The notes under the pieces were generated by a model that saw only the letters and a list, made by a program, of their open reading frames with translations, had not been told where the DNA came from and did not search any database. From assembly GCF_016785095.1 (NCBI RefSeq), contig NZ_JAEKJB010000008.1, positions 434,001-498,000 on the forward strand: a stretch of 64,000 nt of DNA. The letters run 5' to 3'. Below, one piece after another: positions 62,404 to 64,000 of this stretch. The translations under genes were made by a program, and so were the position numbers. The DNA is from Alloalcanivorax marinus. GTDB lineage: Bacteria; Pseudomonadota; Gammaproteobacteria; Pseudomonadales; Alcanivoracaceae. Numbering within the stretch: position 1 is the stretch's first letter; each line of letters opens with the position of its first letter.

Positions 62404-63705
62404 ATGAGCCAGCAACGCCGACTGATGCCCCACCTGGCCCGGCTGCTCACCAGCCCGGGCCGGGAGCGCTGGCGCCGCCGGCTTCTGGAATGGCGCCGGC
62501 GGCTGGCCCGCCGCCCCCACGAAGCCACCTTCCATTTCCGCGTCGACGACCCCTATTCCCTGCTCATGGCCCAGGCTCTGCCGGCCTTCGGCGAGCACTT
62601 CGGGCTGCGCATCATTCCCCGGGTGATGCTCTACCTGGACGCCAATCTGTACCCGGCGCCGGATATGCTGCGCGACCTGGCGCCCCAGGACGCCGCCGCC
62701 CTGGCCGAATTGCACGGCCTGGAATTCCCCACCGGGGCAACGCCACCGGACCCGGAACGCGCCCTGGCGGCAACCCGCTGCCTGCTCAAGCATGAAGGCG
62801 ACGAACGCTTCTGGAGCCTGGCCCATGCTCTGGGCCAGGCGCTCTGGGCCGGCGACGACGAACGCCTGGAGCAACTGCTCGCCAGCCATGGCCAACAGCC
62901 CGAGGACCAGGCGCGGCTCGCCATGGAGGCCCGCCGCGACCAGTTCCTCGCCGACGGCCACTACCTGACGGCCACGCTGCATTACCAGGGTGAGTGGTAC
63001 TGGAGCCTGGAACGGCTCGACCATCTGGCCCGGCGCCTGGAAGCACTGGGCCTGGGTGGGGGGCCCTGGCCGCTGGACTACGGGGCCGCCAAGCACGCCC
63101 GTCTGGACGGCCCGGCGGCACCGGAAGGCACACGTCTGGCATTCTATTTCTCGTTTCGCAGCCCCTATTCCTACCTGGCCCTGGAGCGCGCCTACGCCCT
63201 GGCCGACCACTACGGCGTGGAGCTGGAGGTACGGCCGGTACTGCCCATGGTGATGCGCGGCCTGACCGTGCCCCGGGCCAAGCGTCTCTACATCGTCACC
63301 GACGCGGCCCGGGAAGCGCGGCTGCACGGCGTGCCGTTCGGCAAGATCCAGGACCCGGTGGGCCCGGGCGTGGAACGCTGCATGGCGCTGTGGCCGTTCG
63401 CGGAAAAGGAGGGCCGCCTGCGCGAGTGGCTGCTCACCGCCGCCCGGGGCATCTGGAGCCAGGGCGTGGACATGGCCGGCGACGCCGGCCTGTCGCGGCT
63501 GGCCCGGCAGGCCGGCCTGGACTGGAACCGGGCCCGCCGCTGGCTGGGCGACGACCAGTGGCAGGCCCGCGCCGAGGCCAACCGGGCGGCGATGATGGAC
63601 GCCGGCGGCTGGGGCGTGCCGAGCTTCCAGAACGGCGACACCCTGATCTGGGGCCAGGACCGGTTGGCCCTGGTGGAGCGGGTCCTGTTACGCAACGGTC
63701 ATTGA
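62404..63705 (+). CDS. Tandem DsbA/HCCA-isomerase-like thioredoxin-fold protein
   Basis: A 433-residue protein made of two DsbA-like halves. The first has HFRVDDPYSLLMAQALP near residue 42, and the second has AFYFSFRSPYSYLALERAYA near residue 245. Each resembles the start of 2-hydroxychromene-2-carboxylate isomerase (kappa-class GST). The second half ends WGVPSFQNGDTLIWGQDRLALVE, the cis-proline region of that family. No CxxC is present at either expected site, so a redox role is unlikely; glutathione-dependent isomerase or transferase activity is more plausible. It may be co-transcribed with ilvD. Confidence 0.8.
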   Translation: MSQQRRLMPHLARLLTSPGRERWRRRLLEWRRRLARRPHEATFHFRVDDPYSLLMAQALPAFGEHFGLRIIPRVMLYLDANLYPAPDMLRDLAPQDAAALAELHGLEFPTGATPPDPERALAATRCLLKHEGDERFWSLAHALGQALWAGDDERLEQLLASHGQQPEDQARLAMEARRDQFLADGHYLTATLHYQGEWYWSLERLDHLARRLEALGLGGGPWPLDYGAAKHARLDGPAAPEGTRLAFYFSFRSPYSYLALERAYALADHYGVELEVRPVLPMVMRGLTVPRAKRLYIVTDAAREARLHGVPFGKIQDPVGPGVERCMALWPFAEKEGRLREWLLTAARGIWSQGVDMAGDAGLSRLARQAGLDWNRARRWLGDDQWQARAEANRAAMMDAGGWGVPSFQNGDTLIWGQDRLALVERVLLRNGH

Positions 63706-63728
63706 TCCCGGCGGCCCGCCGGGCCACC

Positions 63729-63746
63729 GTAGGAGCGGCCGGGCGG
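63729..63746 (+). repeat. REP-like half element between the DsbA-like and MAPEG genes
   Basis: GTAGGAGCGGCCGGGCGG is an 18-base exact match to the copy at 30910-30927. It lies in the 93-base gap between the two genes. Confidence 0.6.
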
Positions 63747-63798
63747 CTCGCCTGTTCAGCCGCTCCACAACACAACAAATACAGCGAGGACCTGATTC

Positions 63799-64000
63799 AT
63801 GACGTTAGCCTTCTGGTGTGTACTGGTCGCTTTTCTGCTTCCCTTCGCCTTCACCGGGTTCGCCAAGTTCCAGGGCGGCTTCGGCCTCCGCGAGAACCAT
63901 AACCCCCGGGAATTCCTGGAGACCCTGAGCGGCGCCCGCAAACGCGCCCACTGGGCCCAGCAGAACAGCTTCGAGATCAACCCGGCATTTGCCGCGGCGG
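63799..64000 (+). CDS. MAPEG family membrane protein, N-terminal part (cut by window end)
   Basis: The first 67 residues are present: a membrane segment (LAFWCVLVAFLLPFAFTGFAK), then NPREFLETLSGARKRAHWAQQNSFEINPAFAAA, which contains the MAPEG helix-2 pattern (R-A-xW-A-xxNxFE-xxPxFA). MAPEG proteins are membrane glutathione- or eicosanoid-metabolising enzymes in eukaryotes; bacterial roles are mostly unknown. GCGAGGA precedes the ATG. The gene continues beyond the window. Confidence 0.85.
   Translation, partial: MTLAFWCVLVAFLLPFAFTGFAKFQGGFGLRENHNPREFLETLSGARKRAHWAQQNSFEINPAFAAA

Noticed and set aside
1..64000. CRISPR arrays, insertion sequences and rRNA/tRNA genes
   Set aside because: No regularly spaced repeats, transposase genes or structural RNA signatures were seen; the repeated sequences present are REP-like or simple inverted repeats.

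Overview
The window is a dense, high-GC chromosomal segment from a gammaproteobacterium. Gene order and protein character point to the Pseudomonadales/Oceanospirillales, most likely an Alcanivorax-type marine bacterium, but this is an inference because there is no rRNA or other taxonomic marker here. Conserved gammaproteobacterial blocks include hslO-pckA, lptM-lysA, dapF-DUF484-xerC-yigB, rppH-ptsP with lgt-thyA-folA, and glnE-ilvE-waaF-waaC-waaG-waaP (an order I also recall from Pseudomonas). No gap longer than 300 bases lacks a gene, and I saw no tRNA, rRNA, CRISPR array or insertion sequence.

Layout. 1-9.4 kb: end of Hsp33, PEP carboxykinase, type II NADH dehydrogenase, and a run of metabolic genes (SDR, GST, PQQ-type sugar dehydrogenase, glycerate kinase, NnrU). 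9.4-13.4 kb: a TonB siderophore receptor with its FecR and FecI partners behind a Fur box. 13.5-17 kb: lptM-lysA followed by a phosphatase/glycosyltransferase pair that probably makes a glycosylglycerate osmolyte. 17-21.6 kb: rlmJ divergent from dapF-DUF484-xerC-yigB-yqcC. 21.7-23 kb: a heme-utilisation pair (HemS-like, HemP) with a near-perfect Fur box. 24.4-27 kb: a solitary beta-class adenine methyltransferase divergent from two paralogous XRE regulators with inverted-repeat operators. 27-34 kb: folA-thyA-lgt and ptsP-rppH, with a TauE permease and an NRDE protein between lgt and ptsP.

34.6-49 kb is the lipopolysaccharide region. hldE makes ADP-heptose, WaaC and WaaF add heptoses, WaaG adds the next sugar, and WaaP plus a fused double kinase phosphorylate the core. 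A GT2 enzyme, a GT-B-like protein, an LpxL acyltransferase and two paralogous Wzy/WaaL-type membrane proteins complete it. The minus-strand part runs as one tightly overlapped operon from glnE. 52-57.4 kb: a GspE/PilB-type ATPase, the DUF47-Pit phosphate transport pair, a long inverted repeat, and argA.

57.4-59.6 kb is the clear foreign segment: an AT-rich two-gene cassette (DUF5131 three-cysteine protein plus TcmP) inserted between argA and a vapBC toxin-antitoxin pair. It is the best candidate for a poorly described system. The window closes with ilvD, a tandem DsbA/HCCA-isomerase-like protein and the start of a MAPEG gene. Dispersed short REP-like palindromes (core GTAGGAGCGGC or GTAGGAGCGAC) sit in several intergenic gaps.
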